A stretch of DNA of 64,000 nucleotides from Meridianimarinicoccus roseus (GTDB lineage Bacteria; Pseudomonadota; Alphaproteobacteria; Rhodobacterales; Rhodobacteraceae), in assembly GCF_003172915.1 (NCBI RefSeq), contig NZ_QGKU01000029.1, positions 1 through 64,000 on the forward strand, in the 5' to 3' direction. Below are positions 24,834-33,674 of this stretch, in pieces (the first letter of the stretch is position 1; the number at the start of each line of letters is the position of its first letter). The translations under genes were made by a program, and so were the position numbers. Below the pieces are notes generated by a model. The model was not told the origin of the DNA and searched no databases. It saw only the letters and a program-made list of their open reading frames with translations.

Positions 24834-26315
24834 ATGACCACGCCCCCCGACATCCGTTTCGAGCCCCTCTCGCTGGACGACATCGCTGGGGCCGAGGGGC
24901 GCGTCGCCGTTTTCGTCGCGCCTGACGGAACGCTGGGCCAGCCCGCGCGGCGGGTGAACCGGCTGACGCGTGGGGCGCTGGAACGGGCGGTGGACAGCGC
25001 CCGCTTTGCCGATCTGCCGGTCGGCGCGGGGTTCGATCTGGCCTTCCCGACAGGGATGCAGGCCGATGCGGTGCAGGTCGTCAAGCTGGACCGCCGCGCC
25101 TCGGACGACGCCGCGCGCCGGGCCGGGGCGGCCATTGCGGCGCCGCGCGGCACGCGGCCCCTGCTGGTGCTGGCCGGTGCGCTGCCGCAGGCGCCGCAGA
25201 TCGCGCTGGGGCTTGCGCTGCGCGACTATGCCTTCACCGACCACAAGTCCCCCTCCGACAGCGACGAGGAACGGGGCGCGCCCGGCCCGGTGCGGATCAT
25301 GGCGAACCGGCCTGACGACATGGCGCTGGCCGCGTCGGGCAATGCGGCGCGGGCCGAGGGCGTGTTCTTAACCCGCGATCTGGTGAACGCGCCCGCAAAC
25401 GTGCTGACCACGACCGCCTTCGCCGACCGCCTGGCCGAGATGCGGGAAATCGGCCTTGAGGTCGAGGTCCTGGACGAGCCTGAACTGGAAAAGCTGGGGA
25501 TGCGTACGCTGCTGGCGGTGGGGCAGGGCAGCGCAAACCCGTCCAAGGTCGTCGTCATGCGCTGGAACGGCGGGGGCGACGCGGCGCCGCTGGCGTTGGT
25601 CGGCAAGGGGGTGATCTTCGATACCGGAGGCATCAGCATCAAACCCGCCATGGGCATGGAAGAGATGACCGCCGACATGGGCGGCGCGGGCGTTGTGTCG
25701 GGCGTGATGCGCACGCTGGCGCTGCGCAAGGCGAAGGCGAATGTCGTCGGGCTTGTGGGGCTGGTCGAGAACATGCCGGACGCGGCCGCGATGCGCCCCG
25801 GCGACGTGATCCGATCCATGAAGGGCGACACGATCGAGGTGATCAACACCGATGCGGAAGGGCGGCTCGTTCTGGCTGACGTGCTGTGGTATGCGCAGGA
25901 ACGGTTCGCACCCGCCGCGATGGTCGATCTGGCGACGCTCACCGGCGCCGTGATCGTCGGTCTTGGCCACGAAAAGGCGGCGGTTTTCTCAACCGATGAC
26001 GGGCTTGCTGACGCGTTCCTGAAGGCCGCCGCGACGGAGTGCGAAGGCGCCTGGCGCCTGCCGCTGGACAGCGCTTACGAAAAGGCGCTCAAGAGCCGCG
26101 TTGCGGACATGCGCAACTCCGCCGGACGCGCGGCCGGTGCGATCACCGCGGCACATTTCCTGAAACGCTTCGTGCGTGACACGGTGCCTTGGATGCATCT
26201 CGATATCGCGGGCGTGGCGCTGCCGCCTGAACCGGGGCGGTTCGCCCCGAAGGGCGCGACCGGCTGGGGCGTGCTGGCGCTGGACCGGCTGGTGGCGGAC
26301 CGCTACGAGGGCTGA
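24834..26315 (+). CDS. pepA: Leucyl aminopeptidase (M17)
   Basis: This 493-residue cytosolic, di-metal aminopeptidase is of PepA type. The active-site residues are all present: K258 and D263 in VGKGVIFDTGG, K270, D281, then D340, E342 and R344 in NTDAEGRLVLAD. PepA releases N-terminal residues from peptides and in some bacteria also binds DNA. It is divergent from lptF, which is a common arrangement, and is followed after 7 bases by holC, so the two are probably one transcript. Confidence 0.96.
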   Translation: MTTPPDIRFEPLSLDDIAGAEGRVAVFVAPDGTLGQPARRVNRLTRGALERAVDSARFADLPVGAGFDLAFPTGMQADAVQVVKLDRRASDDAARRAGAAIAAPRGTRPLLVLAGALPQAPQIALGLALRDYAFTDHKSPSDSDEERGAPGPVRIMANRPDDMALAASGNAARAEGVFLTRDLVNAPANVLTTTAFADRLAEMREIGLEVEVLDEPELEKLGMRTLLAVGQGSANPSKVVVMRWNGGGDAAPLALVGKGVIFDTGGISIKPAMGMEEMTADMGGAGVVSGVMRTLALRKAKANVVGLVGLVENMPDAAAMRPGDVIRSMKGDTIEVINTDAEGRLVLADVLWYAQERFAPAAMVDLATLTGAVIVGLGHEKAAVFSTDDGLADAFLKAAATECEGAWRLPLDSAYEKALKSRVADMRNSAGRAAGAITAAHFLKRFVRDTVPWMHLDIAGVALPPEPGRFAPKGATGWGVLALDRLVADRYEG

Positions 26316-26322
26316 GCAAGGC

Positions 26323-26793
26323 ATGGGCGTGCTGCGCTTCTACCACCTGACCCGCGCGCCGGTGGAACAGACGCTGGCCCGCCTGCTGCGCCGCGCCGTC
26401 GATGCCGGAATGCGGGTACAGCTGCGCTGCCCCGATGCGGCGCGGGCCGACTGGTTCGACCAAAAGTTGTGGCTGTCGGGCGAGGATCCGTTCCTGCCAC
26501 ACGGGCTGGCGGGCGGACCGCATGATGCGCTGCAACCCGTGTTGCTGTGTGACGGCGATGCGCTGCATGACGGGATAAGTTGCCTGATGAGCGTCGAAGG
26601 CGCGCCTGTCCAGCCCGAGGAGGCCGCGCAGGTCGATCGCGCCTTCATCCTGTTCGACGGTCATGACACCGCTGCGCTGGACCATGCGCGGGGCCAGTGG
26701 AAGGCGTTGACCGGGGCCGGGCTTGGCGCGGAATACTGGTCCGAAGCGTCGGGCCGCTGGGCGATGGAACGGTCGGTCGACGCTGCAGGCTAG
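26323..26793 (+). CDS. holC: DNA polymerase III chi subunit
   Basis: This 156-residue protein links single-stranded DNA-binding protein to the clamp loader through psi and chi. The family start is visible (VLRFYHLTRAPVEQTLARLLRRA), with LWLSGEDPFLPHGL and a final region around RAFILFDGHD. Its location directly after pepA is the standard proteobacterial order. Slightly longer than E. coli HolC (147). Confidence 0.92.
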   Translation: MGVLRFYHLTRAPVEQTLARLLRRAVDAGMRVQLRCPDAARADWFDQKLWLSGEDPFLPHGLAGGPHDALQPVLLCDGDALHDGISCLMSVEGAPVQPEEAAQVDRAFILFDGHDTAALDHARGQWKALTGAGLGAEYWSEASGRWAMERSVDAAG

Positions 26794-26864
26794 CCGCCCG
26801 GAACAGTTTTTACCCTTTTAGCGTTTAGTGTGCCTTCGCGCACATAAGGCGTGGTGCAGGCGGG

Positions 26865-26981
26865 CTAGAACCATTTCATCAGTTCGCGGGCGGCGCTTGG
26901 GTGGCAGGCCCGAACCGAAGCGACGATGCGTCCTGCGTGGCGCGCCGCGGTCTGATCATCGTGTGCCGGGACCAAGGTCAT
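26865..26981 (-). CDS. Possible 38-residue small protein
   Basis: This minus-strand frame begins with ATG at 26981 after a GGCGGGGA sequence and ends in the ordered-looking C-terminus ARELMKWF before TAG. It lies in the 288-base gap between the convergent holC and aspartic protease genes. No family is recognised. It could equally be a chance frame or the remnant of a longer gene, and only conservation in relatives would settle it. Confidence 0.25.
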   Translation of the reverse strand: MTLVPAHDDQTAARHAGRIVASVRACHPSAARELMKWF

Positions 26982-27004
26982 TCCCCGCCTTGCGGACCGG
27001 GTGG

Positions 27005-27035
27005 GGGTGCATGTGCCACAGCGGTACGTGCACCC
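27005..27035. terminator. 13-pair hairpin downstream of the aspartic protease gene
   Basis: GGGTGCATGTGCC and GGTACGTGCACCC pair over 13 positions (two G-T wobbles) around the loop ACAGC. It starts about 47 bases beyond the protease stop on the minus strand, which suits a transcript end. A further GTGCACGT copy follows at about 27053-27060. No U-tract is present. Confidence 0.45.
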
Positions 27036-27081
27036 TCCGCGCGTTTTGGAACGTGCACGTCCCGTCGGGCCGACTGCCGCC

Positions 27082-27663
27082 TCAGCGGATCAGCGTCAGC
27101 GTATCGCCGGTGATCGACAACGACGCGAAGCGCGACAGGTATGTCATGCCGAGAAGCGAAGCGGGCATCGCCCCGCCGCTGACTTGCGCGGGCACGTTTC
27201 GGTCCACCTGCCCGCCCAGTTCCACCCGGTCCAGCGTTATCCGCGCGGTCTGCACCGTGCCGTTTGCCGTCGCCGCACGGCCTGTGAAGCGCAGGTCGGC
27301 ATGGGCGATGCCGACGCGCTCGGCGTCCTGCACGCTGAGGACCATTTCGCTCGCGCCTGTATCGACGAGAAACTCGACCGGCGTGCCATTCACGCCGAGC
27401 GTCAGATGGTAGTGGCCGTCCGGGCTGCGCGTCACCTCGATCCGGTCGCCCTGCTGGTACACGGACTGGAGACTGGCCGAGGTGCTGCGGATGTCGTCCC
27501 ACAAGGCCGCGCCCGCGGCGACGCCGATGAAGATCAGCGCCCAGATCGCGCCCTGCTGGGCGATCTTGCCCATGCGGTGCCGGTTGGCGAGCAGAAAGTA
27601 ACCCGCGATCACCGTGCCCAGAAGGCTCAGGTAGATCAGCGATGCGATGCTGTCGGCGGTCAT
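27082..27663 (-). CDS. Membrane-anchored clan AA aspartic protease (TIGR02281 type)
   Basis: This 193-residue protein has two N-terminal membrane helices (about 5-25 and 37-55) and a retropepsin-like domain with the active-site motif VEFLVDTGASEMVLS (DTGAS at 101-105) and the later PASLLGMTYLSRF. Such proteins are dimeric aspartic proteases facing the periplasm; their targets are unknown. The ATG at 27663 was chosen at the first membrane helix (MTADSIASLIYL). Single gene upstream of MarC on the same strand, separated by 75 bases. Confidence 0.88.
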   Translation of the reverse strand: MTADSIASLIYLSLLGTVIAGYFLLANRHRMGKIAQQGAIWALIFIGVAAGAALWDDIRSTSASLQSVYQQGDRIEVTRSPDGHYHLTLGVNGTPVEFLVDTGASEMVLSVQDAERVGIAHADLRFTGRAATANGTVQTARITLDRVELGGQVDRNVPAQVSGGAMPASLLGMTYLSRFASLSITGDTLTLIR

Positions 27664-27738
27664 GGCGGACTCTCGGCGGTTATGCGGCGCTTTCTCACCA
27701 CATAGGCGTTCGCACACCGATTTGCAGGGGCGGCCCGG

Positions 27739-28362
27739 TCAGCCCGGCATCACGCCGAGCGCGTCCAGTCCGTCCAGCACGAACTGTACCGACAGCGCGG
27801 CCAGCAACATGCCAAGCAGCCGCGTGACCACGAGGATGCCGGTGCGTCCCAGCGCCTTCTCGATCAGCCCGCCGATCATGAACATCGCCAGCACCAAAGC
27901 GATAACGCCCAGCATCACAAGATGAACCTCCAGCTTGTCGAGCCAGCCGACATCGGTCCCGGTGTTCAGCAGGATCATCGCAGCCATCGCGCCGGGCCCC
28001 GCGATCAGCGGCGTCGCCAGCGGAAACACCGATGGGTCGTGTTCATCGTCTTCCTGCGCGCGGTCTTCCCTTCGCTTCGTGCGCTTTTCGAACAGCATGT
28101 CCACCGCGATCAGGAACAGCAGCAGACCGCCCGCGATGCGGAAGGCCGGCAGCGATATGCCGAGCGATTCCAGCACCGTGTTGCCGGCAAGGCCGAACAC
28201 GGTAAGAATGAAAACCGCGATCAGGCAAGCGCGCAGGGCGACGATCCGGCGCCGGGCCGGTGCCATGCCCGCGGTCAGTGCCACGAACATCGGCGCGGTG
28301 CCGATCGGGTCGATCACGACCAGCAGGGTGACGAAGCTGGTCAGTGCCGATGCCATGTCCAT
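27739..28362 (-). CDS. MarC/UPF0056 family integral membrane protein
   Basis: This 207-residue protein has six predicted membrane helices. The start FVTLLVVIDPIGTAPMFVALT and the central FPLATPLIAGPGAMAAMILL are MarC family signatures. The role is unresolved (it was once linked to multiple antibiotic resistance, and that link was later withdrawn). A charged cytoplasmic loop (KRTKRREDRAQEDDE) lies between helices 3 and 4. The gene starts 4 bases after the stop of the ABC-F ATPase gene, so they are probably co-transcribed. Confidence 0.9.
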   Translation of the reverse strand: MDMASALTSFVTLLVVIDPIGTAPMFVALTAGMAPARRRIVALRACLIAVFILTVFGLAGNTVLESLGISLPAFRIAGGLLLFLIAVDMLFEKRTKRREDRAQEDDEHDPSVFPLATPLIAGPGAMAAMILLNTGTDVGWLDKLEVHLVMLGVIALVLAMFMIGGLIEKALGRTGILVVTRLLGMLLAALSVQFVLDGLDALGVMPG

Positions 28363-28366
28363 TCGC

Positions 28367-30223
28367 TCAGCCCTCCGCCCGGTCCAGCTTTTCCTGCGCG
28401 CTCAGCCAAAGATCCTCGGCTCGGTCCAGCGCGGTCATCACTTCGGCATACTTGCGCTGCCAGACCTCGGCCTCGCCGATCTTTTCGGGCCCATAGAGCG
28501 TTGGATCGGCCAGTTTCTTCGCCAGCTTGTCGCGCATGTCGTTCAGCTTGTTCACGCGCTCCTCGCTCTTGCGGACCTCGCCGCGCAGTGCGAGCACCGC
28601 GTCGCGTGACAGGCGCTTGACCTCCGGCTTGCCCTTGGCGGTCTTGTCGGCATCGGGCTTCGGATCGCCCGCCAGCAGCATGCGGCGATAGGCGTCGAGA
28701 TCGTCCTCGTAGGGGGTCACGCGCCCGTCGCTGACCAGCCACAGCCGGTCGGCCACCAGCGAAAGCAGGTGCATGTCGTGGCTCACGAGGATCACCGCGC
28801 CGGTATAGTCCGACAGCGCCGATACCAGCGCCTCGCGGCTTTCCATGTCGAGGTGGTTGGTCGGCTCGTCGAGGATCAGCAGATGCGGGGCATCGAGCGT
28901 GGCAAGCAGCAGCGACAGGCGCGCCTTCTGCCCGCCCGACAGGCGGCGCACTTCCGTGCCGGCCTGGTCAGCGCCCAGCCCGAATCCCGCCAGCTTGGCG
29001 CGCAGCTTGGCCTGTGGCATCTCGGGCCGTTCGCGCTGAAGGTGCTGCAGCGGCGTTTCGTCGACGTGCAATTCGTCCACCTGGTGCTGCGCGAAATAGC
29101 CGATACGCAGCTTGGTGGAGGTGATCATCCGGCCCGACTGCGCCGACAGCCGTCCGGAAAGAAGCTTGGACAGCGTGGACTTGCCCTGTCCGTTCTTGCC
29201 AAGCAGCGCGATCCGGTCGTCCTGGTCGATCCGAAGCGACAGCTGCGACAGCACGGGCGGCCCGCCATAGCCGACCTGCGCGCCTTCGAGGTTGATGATC
29301 GGCGGCGACAGTTCCTCGGGCTGGGGAAAGGTGAAGACCTGGGTCGCCGCGTCTTCGGGCGCGGTGATCGGCGTCATCTTCTCCAGCATCTTGACGCGGG
29401 ACTGCGCCTGCTTGGCTTTGCTGGCCTTGGCCTTGAAACGGTCCACGAAGCTTTGCAGATGCGCGCGCTGAAGTTCCTGCTTCTTGGCCTGCGCGGCTTG
29501 CACCGCGCGCTGTTCCGCGCGCTGTCGGGCGAACTGATCGTAAGGACCCTGGTAGAAGGTCAGCTTGCGGTTCTCGAGGTGCAGGATGCCGTTCACGGCG
29601 CGGTTCAGGAGCCCCCGGTCATGGCTGATGATCAGCACCGTGTGCGGGTATTTCGCCAGATAGCTTTCCAGCCACACCGCGCCTTCGAGATCGAGGTAGT
29701 TGGTCGGTTCGTCCAGCAGCAGAAGGTCGGGCTGCGCGAACAACACCGCCGCCAGCGCCACCCGCATCCGCCAGCCGCCCGAGAAATCCGAACAGGGCAT
29801 CCGTTGTTCGCGATCGTCGAACCCCAGCCCCTTCAGGATCGCGCTGGCGCGTCCTTCCGCCGACCACGCGTCGATATCGGCCAGCCGCGTCTGCACTTCG
29901 GCGATGCGCGTGGCATCGGTTGCGGCCTCCGCTTCGGCCAGCAGCGCCGCGCGTTCGGTGTCGGCGGCCAGCACCGTGTCGATCAGCGATGTGGCCGAAG
30001 CGGGCACTTCCTGCGCCACGCCCCCGATCCGGGCTCGCGAGGGAAGGCTGATCGTGCCGCCTTCCAGCGTCAACTCGCCCCGGATCAGCCGGAACAGGGT
30101 CGTCTTGCCGGTTCCGTTACGGCCGATCAGACCGACCTTGTGGCCGGTGGGGATGTCCGCGCTGGCCCCTTCCAGAAGAGGGCGGCCTTCGACGGAATAC
30201 GAAATGTCACTTATCCTGAGCAT
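28367..30223 (-). CDS. ABC-F family ATPase (Uup/EttA-like ribosome-associated)
   Basis: This 618-residue soluble protein has two ABC ATPase domains and no membrane segment. The Walker A motifs are GRNGTGKTT (34-42) and GKNGQGKST (about 345), with signatures SGGWRMR and LSGGQKARL and Walker [14 protein letters not shown] and [12 protein letters not shown]. The linker between them is the basic ABC-F arm. A C-terminal coiled coil (about 540-615, rich in Glu/Arg/Lys) suggests the Uup/YheS subgroup. ABC-F proteins act on the ribosomal E site during stalled or early translation. Confidence 0.92.
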   Translation of the reverse strand: MLRISDISYSVEGRPLLEGASADIPTGHKVGLIGRNGTGKTTLFRLIRGELTLEGGTISLPSRARIGGVAQEVPASATSLIDTVLAADTERAALLAEAEAATDATRIAEVQTRLADIDAWSAEGRASAILKGLGFDDREQRMPCSDFSGGWRMRVALAAVLFAQPDLLLLDEPTNYLDLEGAVWLESYLAKYPHTVLIISHDRGLLNRAVNGILHLENRKLTFYQGPYDQFARQRAEQRAVQAAQAKKQELQRAHLQSFVDRFKAKASKAKQAQSRVKMLEKMTPITAPEDAATQVFTFPQPEELSPPIINLEGAQVGYGGPPVLSQLSLRIDQDDRIALLGKNGQGKSTLSKLLSGRLSAQSGRMITSTKLRIGYFAQHQVDELHVDETPLQHLQRERPEMPQAKLRAKLAGFGLGADQAGTEVRRLSGGQKARLSLLLATLDAPHLLILDEPTNHLDMESREALVSALSDYTGAVILVSHDMHLLSLVADRLWLVSDGRVTPYEDDLDAYRRMLLAGDPKPDADKTAKGKPEVKRLSRDAVLALRGEVRKSEERVNKLNDMRDKLAKKLADPTLYGPEKIGEAEVWQRKYAEVMTALDRAEDLWLSAQEKLDRAEG

Positions 30224-30352
30224 GCGCCCCCTGTGCCGCAGGCGGGGCTGGCCGTCAATCGCGGCTTTTCAACGCTGCGCGCGCGTGATAGCAGGCCAGC
30301 GACCGAACCGTGGGCAAGGGGCCCGCGCGACGCAAGCGGAAAGAGTATCAGT

Positions 30353-30775
30353 ATGGCCACCGAACGCACATTGTCGATCATCAAACCCGATGCCACCAAG
30401 CGCAACCTGACGGGCAAGATCAACGCGAAGTTCGAAGAAGCGGGGCTGCGCATCATCGCGCAGAAGCGGATTCATTTGACCAAGGCGCAGGCCGGAACCT
30501 TCTACGCCGTGCATGCCGAACGTCCGTTCTATGATGAACTGTGCGAATTCATGGCCTCCGGTCCGGTGGTCGTTCAGGTACTGGAAGGCGAAAGCGCAAT
30601 CGCCAAGAACCGCGAAGTGATGGGCGCGACCAACCCGGCCGACGCGGCACAGGGCACGATCCGCGCCGAGTTCGCCGAAAGCGTCGGCGAGAATTCGGTC
30701 CATGGGTCCGATGCACCGGAAACCGCCGCGGTCGAGATCGCCTATTTCTTCTCGGGTCTCGAATTGGTCGGCTGA
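30353..30775 (+). CDS. ndk: Nucleoside diphosphate kinase
   Basis: This 140-residue enzyme moves the gamma phosphate of ATP to NDPs. The catalytic histidine is H117 in [10 protein letters not shown], and K11 (IIKPDA), R87 and N114 positions are conserved. The ATG at 30353 gives [13 protein letters not shown], the family start. It is divergent from the ABC-F gene and its 3' end overlaps the convergent TfoX-domain gene by 34 bases. Confidence 0.97.
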   Translation: MATERTLSIIKPDATKRNLTGKINAKFEEAGLRIIAQKRIHLTKAQAGTFYAVHAERPFYDELCEFMASGPVVVQVLEGESAIAKNREVMGATNPADAAQGTIRAEFAESVGENSVHGSDAPETAAVEIAYFFSGLELVG

Positions 30776-31170
30776 CCGGATCTTTCGATCACCCCGATTT
30801 CCGCAAGGGCCGCATCCAGATGGGTGCGGCCCTTCGCGTTGGGGCCTTCGGTGTACTGCCGGTCGGTGCCCGGGCCATCCACGTTCCGGCCGATGCCCTC
30901 CGGACGCGCGCCGGTCTTGAGGGCGTCAAAGCGGCGGCGCAGGGCTGACTTCTCGTCGCCGCGCGCGTCGTTCCAGTGGCGGCCCTGCAGCCCCATCGCA
31001 ACGGCAAGATATGCGATGAAATGCGGACGACTGCCGCGGTCCAGAAGCCTGCCATAGGCAGCATCGGGGCCAAGATCGCGCAGGGTTTCCGCATCGGGCA
31101 CACCGGCCGCGGCGAAGGCGGACTGCATCGCCGCCCCCAGATTGCGAATGGTCGTGATCGGGGTCGTCAT
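30742..31170 (-). CDS. TfoX C-terminal domain protein
   Basis: This 142-residue protein has residues about 3-95 that match the TfoX/Sxy C-terminal domain, a helix-hairpin-helix-like fold: [35 protein letters not shown], then [13 protein letters not shown]. The N-terminal TfoX domain is absent, as in many stand-alone alphaproteobacterial homologues. A polar tail of about 45 residues follows. Its role is unknown, and regulation of competence should not be assumed. Its last 11 codons lie antisense to the end of ndk. Confidence 0.75.
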   Translation of the reverse strand: MTTPITTIRNLGAAMQSAFAAAGVPDAETLRDLGPDAAYGRLLDRGSRPHFIAYLAVAMGLQGRHWNDARGDEKSALRRRFDALKTGARPEGIGRNVDGPGTDRQYTEGPNAKGRTHLDAALAEIGVIERSGQPTNSRPEKK

Positions 31171-31223
31171 GGCTGCATGAGACCGCGCCGGAGGCCGGTC
31201 CGCAAGCGGTCATGGCGCCGCGA

Positions 31224-31337
31224 TCAGATCATCGCCCAGTCCTTGAACTGGTAGGGTTTCACCGGGTCCGGGCGCGGGCGGCGCGCCATCGGCGGAACGG
31301 TCTGGCGTGGCGGGGTTTGGTCGCTGGATTGGGACAT
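31224..31337 (-). CDS. Conserved-looking 37-residue small protein
   Basis: This short frame starts with ATG at 31337 preceded by a clear AAGGAG ribosome site, and ends DPVKPYQFKDWAMI before TGA. The sequence has a Pro/Arg-rich middle (PPMARRPRPDP) and an aromatic C-terminus, and it lies alone in a gap with an AT-rich region upstream (31360-31420) that could hold its promoter. The composition and the good ribosome site argue that it is translated. The function is unknown. Confidence 0.55.
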   Translation of the reverse strand: MSQSSDQTPPRQTVPPMARRPRPDPVKPYQFKDWAMI

Positions 31338-31480
31338 GGGGGACACTCCTTCTTAACACCCCCATGACAGACTAATAAAATTACAAAATCCAGACTTTTG
31401 ACGAACAATGGTTACCAAAGTATGGTTCTCCGCCATCCTGTCGTCTGAAAACCACAACCAAGGTCGCAGTCCCTGCACGT

Positions 31481-32470
31481 CTAACGCGATTTCAGCGCCT
31501 CGAAATTGGCGGCAAGGCGGTTTTGGATGTAGTCGGCGGCGGTGATCGGCGGGTACTTGCCCAGCGGCCCCTGAAGAATCGCATCCCGGTTGGCCTGCGC
31601 GAAGAACGGGATCGAATAGCGCGGGCCGAGATATTCGTCGGGGCGGGGCATCCGCACACGATGCGGGTTTGAAAGCAGCCGATCGTCGGACCAGCGCATC
31701 AGCATGTCGCCGATATTGCAGGTGATGATGCCTGTGACCGGCGCAACGTTTGTCCAGTCTCCGCCCTCGGCCTCGGCACCGGGGCAGACCTGCAGGCCGC
31801 CCTGTCCGGTTTTCTGGTGCAGAAGGGTCAGGCAGTCGAAATCGGTATGCGCCCCCGCGCGCCAGCCTTCGAAATCGCCGGGCTTGGCATCGGTCATCGG
31901 CAGGTAGTGGATCAACCGCAGCGTGGACTGGTATTCCGGGCTTGCCGGATCGTGGTGCCCGGTGAAGAACGGCTCGTCCAGTCCCATCTTCAGCGCGAAG
32001 CACGACAGCACCTTCATCGCCACGTCCCAGTTCGCGCGCTCGAAGGCGAGCATCGTGTTGCGGAACCCCGGTATCGCGGCTTCGTCCGGCCAGAGCCCGT
32101 CCATGCGCGGGCGGGTGATCTGGTAGCTTTCCTTCTGGTCCGGCGTGCCGGTGGAGGGGCGCACCTGGCTCTTGAATTCCCAGCCTGCGTTGGTGCCTGG
32201 CTTCAGTGGCATGCGCGCCTTTTCCGCTTCGGGAAGCGCGAAGAAGGCTTCGGACAGCGCGAAGGCTTCTTCGATTCGGGCCATCGGGATGCCGTGACCT
32301 GTCAGCTGAAACAGTCCCAGCCCGGTCGCCGCCTGCCACAGTTCGTCGGCGATCTCGGCCTTGCGGGTGTCGAAATCGGTCAGGTCGATCAGCGCGACCT
32401 CGCGGTCGCGCTCGCGGCCCATGCCGCCGATCCGCGTCTCGCGGTCCAGTTCGTCAAGTCGGGAAGTCAT
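31481..32470 (-). CDS. 2-oxoglutarate/Fe(II) oxygenase, isopenicillin N synthase-like
   Basis: This 329-residue enzyme is of the DIOX/IPNS type. The iron ligands are H208, D210 (GAHTDFDCLT) and H270 (SNPHRV), and R284-x-S286 (RYSIPFF) would bind 2-oxoglutarate. The N-terminal DIOX_N part contains FQLTGHGIP. Substrates in this family range from amino acids to hormones and nothing nearby identifies one here. The ATG at 32470 (MTSRLDELDRE) was taken because the frame upstream lacks family character. Confidence 0.85.
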   Translation of the reverse strand: MTSRLDELDRETRIGGMGRERDREVALIDLTDFDTRKAEIADELWQAATGLGLFQLTGHGIPMARIEEAFALSEAFFALPEAEKARMPLKPGTNAGWEFKSQVRPSTGTPDQKESYQITRPRMDGLWPDEAAIPGFRNTMLAFERANWDVAMKVLSCFALKMGLDEPFFTGHHDPASPEYQSTLRLIHYLPMTDAKPGDFEGWRAGAHTDFDCLTLLHQKTGQGGLQVCPGAEAEGGDWTNVAPVTGIITCNIGDMLMRWSDDRLLSNPHRVRMPRPDEYLGPRYSIPFFAQANRDAILQGPLGKYPPITAADYIQNRLAANFEALKSR

Positions 32471-32773
32471 GGCAGTCTCCATCCAGCATAAGGGGCTGGA
32501 GCAATGACCTGGCGCGCTGCGCCTGACTGCTTCTACTCCGGTCGCGCCGGAAGTTCGCGGCATCCACACAAGGGAGGAGCAAGGAGGACACCGCGAACCA
32601 TCCGGCAATGTCACCTTGCCAAGTGGCGCCGCCTCCGCATAGCCGGGCCTCGCGGGTCAGGCTGCGCTTCTGCCGCCACCGTGGGTGGTTGAACGGTTTT
32701 TGTGCAGAACCGCCCCGCCCGTTCAAGAGGGCGGCAATTGTGAAATCGGCGATGTGTCTTTCGGCGCCGACGG
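32471..32773. promoter_or_regulatory. 303-base gap with an 8-bp inverted repeat
   Basis: No gene was recognised between the oxygenase and the transglutaminase, both on the minus strand. An inverted repeat TTGAACGG (32689-32696) / CCGTTCAA (32719-32726) with a 22-base spacer could be a terminator for the transglutaminase operon or a regulator site for the oxygenase gene. The about 200 bases before the oxygenase ATG form a long leader without an identified riboswitch. Confidence 0.35.
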
Positions 32774-33667
32774 TCAGCGCAGGACGTTGTCGCTGACGGG
32801 AATCACATCCACCGCCTGCGTGCTGACATTCGGGCCCGCCGTGCGCAGTATGCCCTGCACCGGCGCGATGTCGTCATAGTCGCGCCCCACCGCGACCACG
32901 ATGTGATCGGCGGCGGGCGTGATCGCGTTGGTGGGATCGTATTCCACCCAGCCCGCATCCGTCCCGCACCACGCGCGCACCCAGGCGTGCATCGCATCTG
33001 CGCCGTCCAGTCGCGGCTGTCCGGGGGGCGGTTCGGTGCGCAGGTAGCCGCTGACATAGCCCGCAGGCACCCCAAGGCTGCGCAGGCATGTGATCATGAT
33101 ATGGGTGAAGTCCTGGCACACGCCGCGCCGCGCTGCGAACGCCTCGCTGGCGGGGGTGTCCACGTTGGTTGCTTGCGCATCGAAGGCCATGTCGGCGTTC
33201 AGCCGTGCGCCGATCGCCTGCACCGTGCCGCGCGCGGTCATGCCCGGCGACAGGCAGGCACGGGCATAGGCGGCCATCCCGTCATCGGCCGGAATGCGCG
33301 GCGACGGGCCGAGGAAGTGATGCGGTGCCTCCGCCGAAAGCGAGGTGACGGAAGCGATGTCGCCCGGCAGGTCCGTCAGGGCCGCAGACACATCCAGATC
33401 ACCGCTGCGGGGCAGAATCTCGACCTGAGCGCGCATGGCGATGCTCATGCGGGCATGGGGGGTGTCGTGCATGACCGTGGTCGCCGTGTTGCCGAAGAAG
33501 TCCCGCCGCGTGGCGTATTCGGCCGCCGCGGGCGTCACCACTAGCTGCTGAACCGTCAGCCGTTGGCGCCCGGCGATGTCGGCGGGCACCACGCGGATCT
33601 GGTGCCGCCCGGTGCCCGCGGCGCCGGGGTAATCATGGGTGATCCGCAGGCGTATGTCATACCGCAT
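32774..33667 (-). CDS. Transglutaminase-like protease/peptidase (small)
   Basis: This 297-residue cytosolic protein has an N-terminal bacterial transglutaminase beta domain (about 1-110) and a transglutaminase core with the triad C184 (RRGVCQDFTHI), H227 (DAMHAWVRAW) and D244 (WVEYDPTN). No signal peptide is seen. It is the last gene of a three-gene minus-strand operon, 7 bases after the ATP-grasp/alpha-E gene. In the published amidoligase analysis such transglutaminases were proposed to process or cross-link peptides made by the neighbouring ATP-grasp ligase. The substrate is unknown. Confidence 0.9.
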   Translation of the reverse strand: MRYDIRLRITHDYPGAAGTGRHQIRVVPADIAGRQRLTVQQLVVTPAAAEYATRRDFFGNTATTVMHDTPHARMSIAMRAQVEILPRSGDLDVSAALTDLPGDIASVTSLSAEAPHHFLGPSPRIPADDGMAAYARACLSPGMTARGTVQAIGARLNADMAFDAQATNVDTPASEAFAARRGVCQDFTHIMITCLRSLGVPAGYVSGYLRTEPPPGQPRLDGADAMHAWVRAWCGTDAGWVEYDPTNAITPAADHIVVAVGRDYDDIAPVQGILRTAGPNVSTQAVDVIPVSDNVLR

Positions 33668-33674
33668 GGCGCGC

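Noticed and set aside
26794-27081. Possible tRNA or small RNA in the holC-protease gap
   Set aside because: No cloverleaf with a T-loop GTTCGA(A/T)TC motif could be formed; the visible structure is a single terminator-like hairpin.
32471-32700. Possible riboswitch in the long leader of the 2OG oxygenase gene
   Set aside because: No conserved core of a known riboswitch class was recognised by eye; covariance-model searching would be needed to revive it.
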